A stretch of DNA of 64,000 bases from MRBY01 sp943371005. Lineage in GTDB: Bacteria; Cyanobacteriota; Cyanobacteriia; Cyanobacteriales; MRBY01. The stretch is from contig CALRTB020000014.1 of assembly GCA_943371005.1 (NCBI GenBank), forward strand, positions 1 through 64,000, written 5' to 3'. Below, in pieces: positions 1 to 7,495 of the stretch. Position numbers and translations under genes: made by a program. The notes under the pieces were generated by a model. That model did no database searches, had not been told where the DNA came from, and worked only from the letters and a program-made list of their open reading frames with translations. The stretch's first letter is position 1. Each line of letters starts with the position of its first letter.

Positions 1-1
1 G

Positions 2-115
2 TTGCGCATTCGCGGCTTCAAATATCTTGCTGATGTCATTGAAGGAGTTCAATTTAAAGATGGATTGAAGATTCACAAAACAACCCCATCATCTCAACAA
101 CAGGACGCTGCTTAA
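2..115 (+). CDS. C-terminal 37 residues of an unidentified protein (partial)
   Basis: An open frame enters from the left edge and stops at TAA 113-115. It reads LRIRGFKYLADVIEGV and ends QQQDAA. The tail is polar and Gln-rich. I do not recognise the family. The gene lies on the + strand, convergent with the kinase gene that follows. Only the end is present, so no function can be given. Confidence 0.5.
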   Translation: MRIRGFKYLADVIEGVQFKDGLKIHKTTPSSQQQDAA

Positions 116-284
116 TTCTTTTCCATACACCAGATTTGACAATAGCTCAATATTGACTAAGAAAATGATGCCTATTGCGGTTTAGTCAGGCGATCGCCAA
201 TTTACTACCTTTGAATTGACGGGATGATTATTACTGGGGGTTTAAGGGAGTGATCACCTTTGAATCAAAATTAGAGATGGCTTT

Positions 285-1907
285 TTAAAATCCCCCAAGG
301 TTGCTGTTCGTCCGGGAGGCGGCCAACTTCATGAGGATCTTGCCCTTGCTTTTCTCATATTCTTTTTTCAAAGTTTGCTTACTCACCACAGGATTACTGG
401 CAGGTAGTCTTTGGCTCAAATCCGCCCAGCGAGTAAGCTGTTCCCGTTGCTTGAGGGAAATTGTTGCTTGGGTAATATGAAAATACCGTTGAGGTTGCCC
501 CAGGGCAAAGAGCAAAATTCGATAGTTCCCTTGGCTGGCTAAAAGACGTGCCATCTGTTGGCCAATTTTCGTTTTTAAGTCTAGATAGCAAGGCAACCAG
601 CGGGCTCCTTCACTGCTGTTGTACAGCACTGTGATCCACAGCAACATCGGATGGGGAGCCTCAATGAAGAGGAATTGGTTATAGCGGGTATCAAAGCGGC
701 GCTTACCTAACTCCTCGCCCTCTAACATCGCCCAAAGACTGGCGATCGCCGTTGGTTCTGCCGGCAAAATCCGAGGAAAAACAATCTTACTTTGGGGCTT
801 ATCCCCCGGCCAGGATTGGGCCGCACAAATCGTATCAGTAAAGGTTGTATTCAGCTTGTCCGTGGGTCTTCCCTGGCGATTGACCGTCGAATTACGAAAA
901 CTGGGGGCAGTGGTGGCATTGTTAATCCGGGTCGGATCATTGGGGCCAGCCACCGGAGATGTCGCCTGGAAATTTTGTAAATTTTGGGACGCGGTGAAAA
1001 AGGATTTCTTGGTTTCGGCTGCTTGTTGTTCATAATATTTAGCGATGGGAGCCATGGCTTGCCAAATATCATTGACAGTTTGGGGGCGATCGCGCGGATT
1101 TTTCGCCATGCAGCACATAATAATTTCCGCCAAAGGAGCCGGAATCCGCAGACTTTTATCAAAGGGAATCGGTGGTGTGTCATGGTGCGCCCGGTACCAA
1201 CCCCCAAAGGAATTATTTTCGGGCATCACGGGCATATCCCCGGTGAGCATCTCGTACATCGTAATCCCCAGGCTATAGATATCAGAGCGTTGATCTAATT
1301 CCTTGCCTTCCATTTGCTCTGGGGAACAGTAAGCGAGGGTGCCCATAAACGATTGAGTCTGGGCGGCGCCGGCTTGACTGAGGCGAGCAATGCCAAAATC
1401 CAGAATTTTTACCAGTTCCCCCAGGGACGCATCCTGCATGATCAAAATGTTACTGGGTTTAATATCCCGGTGAATAATTAAACATTGTTCACCCTTGAAG
1501 GTAATCCCTTGGTGGGCGGCTTCCATCCCCAAACACACCTGCCGCACCACCTGAAAAAAGCGCGGTAAACCGAGGGTCGCGTGGGCAATAATATCGCTCA
1601 GACTTTCCCCTTCTAAAAATTCCATGACATAAAAAGGCACATCCTGGTCATCAACGCCATAGTCTTTCACCCGCACGATATGGATGCTTTTTTCACTCAG
1701 GAGAGCACAGATTGTTGCTTCCCGCTCAAAGCGTTGGCGCATTTTGTCGTTGAGTAGGGTCTGGGCTAAAAACTTTACGGCGACAGTGACTCCCCCTAGG
1801 ACTGTATCTTCACCCCGGTAGACGCGCCCCATAGCCCCCTGGCCTACGAGGTCTACCAGGCGATAACGGCCGGTGAGAAGGCGATTGATATTGGGATCGG
1901 TAGTCAT
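285..1907 (-). CDS. Serine/threonine protein kinase (Hanks type), soluble
   Basis: A eukaryotic-type protein kinase of 540 residues. The N-terminal catalytic domain spans about residues 14-290. It has the glycine loop GQGAMG (22-27), an ATP-binding Lys in AVK (45), the catalytic loop HRDIKPSN (146-153) and DFG (170-172). The activation segment ends in a GTLAYCSPEQ motif. After a linker rich in Asn and Thr, a C-terminal domain of roughly 160 residues (about 370-540) shows no transmembrane helix, PASTA or WD repeats and is not recognised. The protein is probably cytosolic. Cyanobacteria carry several such Spk kinases and the substrate cannot be deduced. It is transcribed leftward, 68 bp downstream of the next small gene, so the two may share a transcript. 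Confidence 0.93.
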   Translation of the reverse strand: MTTDPNINRLLTGRYRLVDLVGQGAMGRVYRGEDTVLGGVTVAVKFLAQTLLNDKMRQRFEREATICALLSEKSIHIVRVKDYGVDDQDVPFYVMEFLEGESLSDIIAHATLGLPRFFQVVRQVCLGMEAAHQGITFKGEQCLIIHRDIKPSNILIMQDASLGELVKILDFGIARLSQAGAAQTQSFMGTLAYCSPEQMEGKELDQRSDIYSLGITMYEMLTGDMPVMPENNSFGGWYRAHHDTPPIPFDKSLRIPAPLAEIIMCCMAKNPRDRPQTVNDIWQAMAPIAKYYEQQAAETKKSFFTASQNLQNFQATSPVAGPNDPTRINNATTAPSFRNSTVNRQGRPTDKLNTTFTDTICAAQSWPGDKPQSKIVFPRILPAEPTAIASLWAMLEGEELGKRRFDTRYNQFLFIEAPHPMLLWITVLYNSSEGARWLPCYLDLKTKIGQQMARLLASQGNYRILLFALGQPQRYFHITQATISLKQREQLTRWADLSQRLPASNPVVSKQTLKKEYEKSKGKILMKLAASRTNSNLGGF

Positions 1908-1975
1908 AGTTTGGGGTGGACGAACAAAACAATCAAGAAAATAGGAGACCGGAAAAATTGAAAGAATTAAAGCTA

Positions 1976-2419
1976 TTAAAGCTGACGAAGGAGAGTCCCT
2001 TCAATGGTACTGGTGAGATAGTGGCCTGCGAGGATGCCGCCGGAATAGCGATATTCGTCGTCGTTAATCTGGTAGAACATCTCGAAGCCACTGCGCCGTT
2101 GGCGATCGCCAAGCACCCAGTATCGCTGAACAATTGATTCTGAGCCAACCCAACCTTCGCCTTCCACCCGTCCCAAAATGCTTTGTTGCAATACATAGGT
2201 ATATTGTCGCTCACCGCTATCTAAACGCCCTTTGTATTGATAGGAAATTTCGGGGCGATCGCCGTCTTGAAACGTTAACTTTGTCACCATCGTAAACCAA
2301 TTGTTTTGGCCCCAAGCAACAATGGTTTTACCCCGAATGAGAATGGGGGGCTGATTTCGTTCGATCCAACTACCATTTAACGTCCAGCGACCTGCTTCCA
2401 ACAAAAAACTATGGGCCAC
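1976..2419 (-). CDS. Conserved hypothetical protein, lipocalin-like beta protein
   Basis: A 147-residue protein starting at a GTG codon, with AAGGAG about a dozen bases upstream. It has alternating hydrophobic and polar strands and many aromatic residues (WTLNGSWIERN, YQYKGRLDSGERQYTYVLQQ), the pattern of a small beta-barrel of about 10 strands. No signal peptide or catalytic motif is visible. It lies just upstream of the kinase gene on the same strand. Function is unknown. The resemblance to the FABP/lipocalin-like barrels common in cyanobacteria (CpcT/CpeS folds) is only structural inference. Confidence 0.65.
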   Translation of the reverse strand: MAHSFLLEAGRWTLNGSWIERNQPPILIRGKTIVAWGQNNWFTMVTKLTFQDGDRPEISYQYKGRLDSGERQYTYVLQQSILGRVEGEGWVGSESIVQRYWVLGDRQRRSGFEMFYQINDDEYRYSGGILAGHYLTSTIEGTLLRQL

Positions 2420-2612
2420 AATGTATCTTGCTCCTTGGGACTACGAGACGAATCAATGTCATTTGACCCTGTTCTAGTTGACCAAAAACCTTGATCACAC
2501 ACAGTGGGGATTCGTTACGAAACCTCCTTCTATTGTAAGGAGTTCTGCCCCATTCCGAAAAAGCCAGTGACCAGCTTTACTAGATTGTTAACGATTGAGA
2601 TATTCAGGCCAG

Positions 2613-2638
2613 AAAAAACCCCAGGCGATCGCCTGGGG
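2613..2638 (-). terminator. Rho-independent terminator of the COP23 gene, built on a HIP1 core
   Basis: The stretch 2619-2638 is a perfect 20-bp palindrome (CCCC, the HIP1-containing centre AGGCGATCGCCT, GGGG). Read on the minus strand it is followed by six T residues (2613-2618). It sits 60 bp past the stop of the leftward COP23 gene, where a terminator is expected. Confidence 0.75.
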
Positions 2639-2698
2639 AAAGATTGCACAGTAGAGGACTCTTACGGGCAAAACTAAATGCTGTGTGGCCCAGATGAT

Positions 2699-3475
2699 CT
2701 AACGGAAGAGATCGGTATTTAGTCTGAGGCCATTATTGGTTGGGTTCGAACTCGACTGACCTGCGGCGCGACCCTGGGTTAAATATTCTCCGGTACCACC
2801 ATCGGCGGGATCGAGGAAGGGCTTGAGGCTAATGCCACTGCTTGAGTAACCTTGGGCCATGGGGTTAGGGGTGGAGCGGCCCCCAAAGATACTTTGGAGT
2901 TGCCCCAGGAGGCTATTGGTCGATCCGGTGCCCATAAAGGTGTTGACCCCACGGGTTTGGAAACCGCTGTCGGCACTGAGGAGGTTATCGAATACTTGAT
3001 CCCGGGTGGCGATCGCATTTTGGCCTCGGGGCACCGTAAAGACGATTTGACAGGTGGGATTCAGTTCAGTGGTCACACAAACGATGTCGTAGCCATTTTC
3101 GCTGCCCGTGGTAAGCTCGACGAGACCGTCATCCCGGTACATTTCTAAACGGCGGGCAATTTCTTCACAGCGACGCTCTGCACTCCAACCGCCCCCCATG
3201 GTGCGGGGAATGGCCCAGGGATACACTTCCCCCGGACGACTTTCAGGCTGGTACATCACGGTGTATTGCCCCTGGTCATACTGACACACAAAGCGGCGAT
3301 CGCCAGAATTGTCGATCACATCACCGGGCGTATTCCCTGCATTGGGTTCTGTGTCCACGACGATGTCCGGCGGTACCTGGGCGATCGCACTGCTGGCGGT
3401 AAACCCAAAAATTCCTAACCCGACAATGCCGATTTTTAATTTAGTTCGAGCGTGCAAACCTTTACTCATCTTCAA
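2699..3475 (-). CDS. COP23 domain protein, exported
   Basis: A 258-residue protein with a basic N-terminus and a hydrophobic signal segment (about residues 12-32, ending near SSAIAQ), so it is probably exported or thylakoid-lumenal. The core (about 60-170) has the COP23 family pattern: RFVCQYDQGQYTVMY, a WAIP segment, a conserved ERRCEEIARRLE stretch and CVTTELNPTCQIVFTV, with four Cys that could form disulfides. The C-terminal third is Gly/Ser/Asn-rich and low in complexity. COP23 was described as a circadian-oscillating membrane protein of Cyanothece/Synechococcus RF-1; its biochemical role is unknown. It is a single gene with its own terminator. Confidence 0.85.
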   Translation of the reverse strand: MKMSKGLHARTKLKIGIVGLGIFGFTASSAIAQVPPDIVVDTEPNAGNTPGDVIDNSGDRRFVCQYDQGQYTVMYQPESRPGEVYPWAIPRTMGGGWSAERRCEEIARRLEMYRDDGLVELTTGSENGYDIVCVTTELNPTCQIVFTVPRGQNAIATRDQVFDNLLSADSGFQTRGVNTFMGTGSTNSLLGQLQSIFGGRSTPNPMAQGYSSSGISLKPFLDPADGGTGEYLTQGRAAGQSSSNPTNNGLRLNTDLFR

Positions 3476-3552
3476 ATTTCTCGTGCGTCACAGTAAATCC
3501 TAGCGGGATCCTATGGGTTTTGATGACGGGATAAGCGGACTTTGGGTTCCCC

Positions 3553-3582
3553 TTGTCGGCCGGAAAATGGATGTGATATATT
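3553..3582 (+). promoter_or_regulatory. Candidate promoter of tRNA-Leu
   Basis: TTGTCG at 3553-3558 and TATATT at 3577-3582 are separated by 18 bp and end 22 bp before the mature tRNA. This is a reasonable sigma-70 type promoter by position and sequence. Unverified. Confidence 0.45.
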
Positions 3583-3604
3583 TACTGAGCTAATTAATTT
3601 TTTT

Positions 3605-3685
3605 GCGGACGTGGCGGAATTGGTAGACGCGCTAGATTTAGGTTCTAGTGTCCTAGACGTGAGAGTTCGAGTCTCTCCGTCCGCA
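3605..3685 (+). tRNA. tRNA-Leu (anticodon UAG)
   Basis: An 81-nt class II tRNA. The acceptor arms GCGGACG (3605-3611) and CGTCCGC (3678-3684) pair perfectly, with discriminator A at 3685. The anticodon stem CTAGA/TCTAG encloses the loop TTTAGGT, giving anticodon TAG (3639-3641) for CUA leucine codons. The T arm GAGAGTTCGAGTCTCTC is intact and a variable arm is present. CCA is not encoded, as is usual in cyanobacteria. Confidence 0.97.
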
Positions 3686-3713
3686 TCCATAAAAAAAGTT
3701 CCTGGGGTTTGGA

Positions 3714-4049
3714 GTGATGGCACTTTCCCACACTGAATTTGAGCAGGCGATCGCCCAAGTGGAAACCGAACTTACTACCCTGAAAGCTCGCCATGCCCAG
3801 GTTAAAGCTGCCGAAGCCCGCATCACAGAACTGAAAGCAGAGCAAGACAGTCTCCAGGCAGAGCCAGAAACGATCCAAAAACAAGCCTCCCTCAAAACAG
3901 AACTCAACCTCATTGCCGCCGAAATTGCCAAGTTAGAATTGCAGCTCGAAAGTCAGTTACTCAAATGGCAGGAACCCTTTTGGCAAATTGTCCGCTTCAC
4001 AGGAGTCGGCATTTTGTTGGGCTGGATTCTTAAATCTTTTACGGTTTAG
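3714..4049 (+). CDS. Small coiled-coil protein with C-terminal membrane anchor
   Basis: About 110 residues. Residues 5-85 are an almost uninterrupted Glu/Lys/Leu/Ala coiled coil. The last 20 residues (VRFTGVGILLGWILKSFTV) form one hydrophobic helix, so this is probably a tail-anchored membrane protein. The start is GTG 3714 or ATG 3717; the ATG is as likely and shortens it by one residue. It follows tRNA-Leu by 28 bp, and its 3' end overlaps the convergent scpA gene by 11 bp. No family or function is recognised. Confidence 0.7.
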   Translation: MMALSHTEFEQAIAQVETELTTLKARHAQVKAAEARITELKAEQDSLQAEPETIQKQASLKTELNLIAAEIAKLELQLESQLLKWQEPFWQIVRFTGVGILLGWILKSFTV

Positions 4050-4866
4050 AGTTTAAATCTTCCGGTGGCAGCCCTGGATAAAGCGGACGCACCAACACCG
4101 GCGCATAAAAATCATCCTGAGACAGCACCACCTTGGACTGGGCTGACAATAAAAGTAAGGCCCAAAAAATCCCCACCTTTTCGTGACGGTGTTGCTTGGC
4201 GGTGATGTCCTGGGGAAAAAATTCGTTGGCTTCTTTGTAGGCGATCCACTGACGGATTAAATCGTCTAATTCAAACACCACGGGGGTTTCTGGATCCGGG
4301 GGCATTTGGGTCTGAAAAAATTGTTCTAGCTGGGCAGCCAATTCCGTGAGATTTTCATCATGGGCCAACTGGGTAATCTGTTTAATGGCCGCTTTGTTGG
4401 ATAGTTTACGGGGCGTTTTGAGGCGTTTTTTGGGGGTGTGATCCTCGATTTCGTTAGCAATTTGTTGAATTTGCTCAATAAATTCCTGGAGAGTGACCCG
4501 CCGCCGTTTTGGGGGAGGTGCTGCGGCCCGTCGCCGGAGTCTTTTTTCGAGCTTGAGGGGAAGTCGTTCAACATCACCGGCTTCCCAATCTTCGTAAAAT
4601 TCTTCGTCCTGAACCTCTGCTTCAATGGCCGTTAAACTTTCGAGGGTGTCGGCCTTGAGGAGAACCAGTTTAGAGGCCCACAAAAAGGTCTGACCCGACT
4701 GGGGTAGGTCTGCTTCCCTCAGAATTGGGTCTGTGTCCCCGGCGAGGCCTAGTTCGCTCAGGAACTGATCAATGACATCAATGACCTGCACATCCCAGGG
4801 ATCAATTTCTCCCTGTTGGGCTAGTTCAATGAGGGTGGCGATCGCCGCTTGGGGTTGGGTGGCCAT
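4039..4866 (-). CDS. scpA: Segregation and condensation protein A
   Basis: A kleisin subunit expected to bridge the SMC ATPase heads together with ScpB in chromosome condensation. The N-terminal block IDPWDVQVIDVIDQFL and the middle FLWASKLVLLKADTL match the ScpA core that contacts SMC. The C-terminal winged-helix segment (VGIFWALLLLSAQSKVVLSQDDFY) ends with PLYPGLPP. The 275-residue length is usual for cyanobacteria. The central section (about 100-170) is highly basic (KRLRRRAAAPPPKRRR). No scpB or smc gene lies nearby. The start ATG is 24 bp after the preceding leftward gene's stop-side neighbour, so the two may be co-transcribed. Confidence 0.93.
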   Translation of the reverse strand: MATQPQAAIATLIELAQQGEIDPWDVQVIDVIDQFLSELGLAGDTDPILREADLPQSGQTFLWASKLVLLKADTLESLTAIEAEVQDEEFYEDWEAGDVERLPLKLEKRLRRRAAAPPPKRRRVTLQEFIEQIQQIANEIEDHTPKKRLKTPRKLSNKAAIKQITQLAHDENLTELAAQLEQFFQTQMPPDPETPVVFELDDLIRQWIAYKEANEFFPQDITAKQHRHEKVGIFWALLLLSAQSKVVLSQDDFYAPVLVRPLYPGLPPEDLNSKP

Positions 4867-4889
4867 GGCTGAAATTCAAGGGTCAAAAA

Positions 4890-5345
4890 TTAGGCCGTTT
4901 GCTCAGATTGAGAATCATCTGGTGATGGGTCGGCGGGTTCCTGGGTTTCCACTGTAGCGGTAGAAATTTCAGGTTCAGGCGCAGTTTTGTCTGCGGTGGA
5001 TGTGGTCGGCGCACTGGGAGAATCTGCCGATGATTCTGCGGCGTTTTGTTGGGCAGCCTGTAGTTCAGCCAAAGCTTTTTCTAATTCCTCAATTTTTTGA
5101 CTCTGGAGCTTGAGTTCTCGCTGGGCTTTCCACGATTCAATTTGCCGCTGCAATTGATCCCATAGGCTAAACATCCAGGCTAAAATCGCCCCTGTGCCCA
5201 CTGCCAGTAGGAGTTCAATGGAGAGGGGCGCTTCGGCTTGGAATCCCGGAATAATATTAATCCCGACGGGTTGCGTATTTTCGATACTAAATAGCGCTAG
5301 GGCTAAGCACAGGGCAAAAAACAATAAAAAATTCAGTTGCCGCAT
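4890..5345 (-). CDS. LapA-like (DUF1049) inner-membrane protein
   Basis: A 151-residue protein. The chosen ATG has GGAGAG six bases upstream; an upstream extension of 24 residues lacks family features. Two transmembrane helices (about residues 4-22 and 42-62) flank the sequence SIENTQPVGINIIPG, typical of the LapA/YciS fold. A coiled coil follows (QLQRQIESWKAQRELKLQSQKIEELEKALAELQ), then an acidic Ser/Thr/Pro tail of about 55 residues. In E. coli LapA/LapB act in envelope assembly and proteolysis; in cyanobacteria the role is unknown. It lies directly upstream of scpA. Confidence 0.82.
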   Translation of the reverse strand: MRQLNFLLFFALCLALALFSIENTQPVGINIIPGFQAEAPLSIELLLAVGTGAILAWMFSLWDQLQRQIESWKAQRELKLQSQKIEELEKALAELQAAQQNAAESSADSPSAPTTSTADKTAPEPEISTATVETQEPADPSPDDSQSEQTA

Positions 5346-5429
5346 GATCTCTCCACAGGATGCATCGCGTGGCGGATCTCGATGGCGATCGCCAACACAC
5401 CCCCTAGGATATCGCAATTGTTCCGACCC

Positions 5430-5458
5430 AAAAAAATTGCCCCAAACATTGTTGGGGC
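5430..5458 (-). terminator. Rho-independent terminator of pyk
   Basis: GCCCCAA (5439-5445) pairs with TTGGGGC (5452-5458). On the minus strand the stem is followed by a run of seven T (5430-5436). It lies about 40 bp beyond the pyk stop codon. Confidence 0.75.
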
Positions 5459-5496
5459 CGCCGGACGATGGAAATGATAATTACCTTGGTTCAGCC

Positions 5497-7293
5497 TTAA
5501 GCCAGGGACATTTTGGTGCCACCCACAGCATCCCCAAGGCTGACATTTACCCCAGAATAAACAGTACCCCGACGGGCATCGATAGAGATAATTGACCCAT
5601 CCCGAATTAGCTGGGTTGCTTCCTTAAAACCGACAATCACCGGAATACCTAGGCGCATCCCCAAAGTTGCCGCATGACAATTTTGATTCGGTTCTTCGAT
5701 CACAATGCCACTGGCCTTACGGATCATCTCCACATAGGCCGCATCCGTAGAGCGAGCAACGAGGATTTCCCCTGGCCCAAAATCATTAATATCTTCACTT
5801 TGATTCACCACCCGGGCGCGACCACTGGCTGCCCCTTGACCAATGCCAATGCCTTCTCCGAGTACCGCCTGTACCATTTCAACTTTAATGAGATCTGTGG
5901 AGCCAGACACCCCTTGGAGCGTCCCGGCTGTCATGATCACCAAGTCCCCTTCATGGAGAAAGCCGCTCTCCTGGGCGACATTAATTGCCGCCTTAAAGGT
6001 TTGGGTCGTCGATGGCGAATCCATAACAAGGAGGGGTTTGGCTCCCCAGACCAACTGGAGACGACGGGCTACATCCACATGGGGAGTCACGGCGAGGATC
6101 GGCGTTGCTGGGCGAAATTTGGAGACGTTCCGGGCCGTTGCCCCGGACTTGGTGAGGGTCATGATCGCTGTTGCATCCAACTGTCCGGCAATATGGCTAA
6201 CGGCGGCGGAAATGGCGTTGGGAATAGATTTTTTATCAGAAGGTTGTTTTTGAATGCCGTCGGGTTCCTTTTCGATACGTTTGGCGATGGTTGCCATGGT
6301 CGCCACAGCTTCTATGGGAAATTCACCCACAGCGGTTTCATTGGAGAGCATCACCGCATCAGTACCGTCCAAAATCGCATTGGCCACGTCAGAAACTTCA
6401 GCGCGGGTGGGGCGAGGATTACTCACCATGCTATCGAGCATCTGGGTGGCGGTAATTACAGGAATCCCAAAGCGGTTGGCGGTGGCAATGAGTTTTTTCT
6501 GGAGGATGGGCACATCCTCTGCGGGCAGTTCGACCCCAAGGTCGCCCCGGGCGACCATAACCCCATCGGAAAGGGACAGAATGGCCTCCATCTGTTCGAT
6601 CGCCTCGTGTTTTTCGATCTTGACGATCACAGGGACATTTTTCCCAGCATTGGCGATGAGTTCTTTGATTTCTAGGACATCCTGGGGATTGCGCACAAAA
6701 CTGAGGGCGACCCAATCGACGCCTTGGTCGAGGCCAAACATCAGATCTGCGCGGTCTTTATCGGTGAGGGCCTTAACGGAGAGATAGACTCCAGGAAAGT
6801 TAACCCCTTTGTTATTGGAGAGTTTACCCCCGACCACAACACGACAGTGAAGATTTTGGGCGGCAATATCAATCCGTTCGACTTTCATTTCCACCTTGCC
6901 ATCGTCGAGGAGAATGGTAGAACCTTCGGGAACTTCTTCGGCCAGCTTGTCATAGCTGACATAGCCTACTTCTTGGGTACAGGGCACTTCGCGACTCGTG
7001 ATGATGTAAGGATCGCCATTTTTGAGGGTGATAAAGCCACTCTCGTAGCGACCGAGGCGAATTTTTGGCCCCTGGAGATCTTGGAGAATACCGACGGGTT
7101 GATTCAGTTCAAAGGCGGTTTGGCGAATGAGGCGGATGTTGCGCTGGTGGTCATCGTGGGTACCATGGGAGAAATTCAGCCGTAGAGTGGTTGCCCCTGC
7201 TTCGATGATTTCCCGGAGAACGTCTGGTTTGCTAGTCGCAGGGCCAATGGTGGCAACGATCTTGGTGCGGCGGGGCATTTCTCTAGAGGGCAT
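5497..7293 (-). CDS. pyk: Pyruvate kinase with C-terminal PEP-utiliser domain
   Basis: Converts phosphoenolpyruvate plus ADP to pyruvate plus ATP, the last step of glycolysis. The chosen start gives about 598 residues. ATG 7293 has GAGAA about nine bases upstream; ATG 7278 is an alternative. The barrel begins RRTKIVATIGPAT, with the substrate motif RLNFSHG, the lid domain (about 75-175), the active-site signature IVKIEKHEAIEQMEAIL and VARGDLGVELP. An allosteric C domain follows. The last ~90 residues add the mobile PEP-synthase-type domain with NCHAATLGMRLGIPVIVG, as in other cyanobacterial and Bacillus enzymes. It is a single gene with its own terminator. Confidence 0.97.
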   Translation of the reverse strand: MPSREMPRRTKIVATIGPATSKPDVLREIIEAGATTLRLNFSHGTHDDHQRNIRLIRQTAFELNQPVGILQDLQGPKIRLGRYESGFITLKNGDPYIITSREVPCTQEVGYVSYDKLAEEVPEGSTILLDDGKVEMKVERIDIAAQNLHCRVVVGGKLSNNKGVNFPGVYLSVKALTDKDRADLMFGLDQGVDWVALSFVRNPQDVLEIKELIANAGKNVPVIVKIEKHEAIEQMEAILSLSDGVMVARGDLGVELPAEDVPILQKKLIATANRFGIPVITATQMLDSMVSNPRPTRAEVSDVANAILDGTDAVMLSNETAVGEFPIEAVATMATIAKRIEKEPDGIQKQPSDKKSIPNAISAAVSHIAGQLDATAIMTLTKSGATARNVSKFRPATPILAVTPHVDVARRLQLVWGAKPLLVMDSPSTTQTFKAAINVAQESGFLHEGDLVIMTAGTLQGVSGSTDLIKVEMVQAVLGEGIGIGQGAASGRARVVNQSEDINDFGPGEILVARSTDAAYVEMIRKASGIVIEEPNQNCHAATLGMRLGIPVIVGFKEATQLIRDGSIISIDARRGTVYSGVNVSLGDAVGGTKMSLA

Positions 7294-7446
7294 AGTGAAT
7301 TTTCTCGGGTCAGTTGGGAAAACAAGCCTCATATTATCCCAAAAGTTGACGTTTCTTTCTATACGTGGCAGGGGAGTTCTGGGAGATTTTGGGAATCTCG
7401 ACGTAATCTGCTGTGGGGTTTGTCGGTAGGAGCTTTTGGCGGACAG

Positions 7447-7471
7447 AGGGGAAGCCAGAGAATCTTCCCCT
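7447..7471 (-). terminator. Hairpin after the P-type ATPase gene
   Basis: AGGGGAAG (7447-7454) and CTTCCCCT (7464-7471) form an 8-bp stem with a 9-nt loop, 25 bp beyond the ATPase stop. The minus-strand side has no T-run. It could be a factor-dependent terminator or an mRNA 3' stabiliser. Confidence 0.4.
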
Positions 7472-7495
7472 GATTTTCGTGATTTTTCTGAAGTT

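Noticed and set aside
5674..6675. A 333-codon open frame on the + strand, opposite pyruvate kinase
   Set aside because: It lies wholly antisense to the well-conserved pyk. The translation has no domain and is rich in His/Gly/Arg from reversed codons. A shadow frame.
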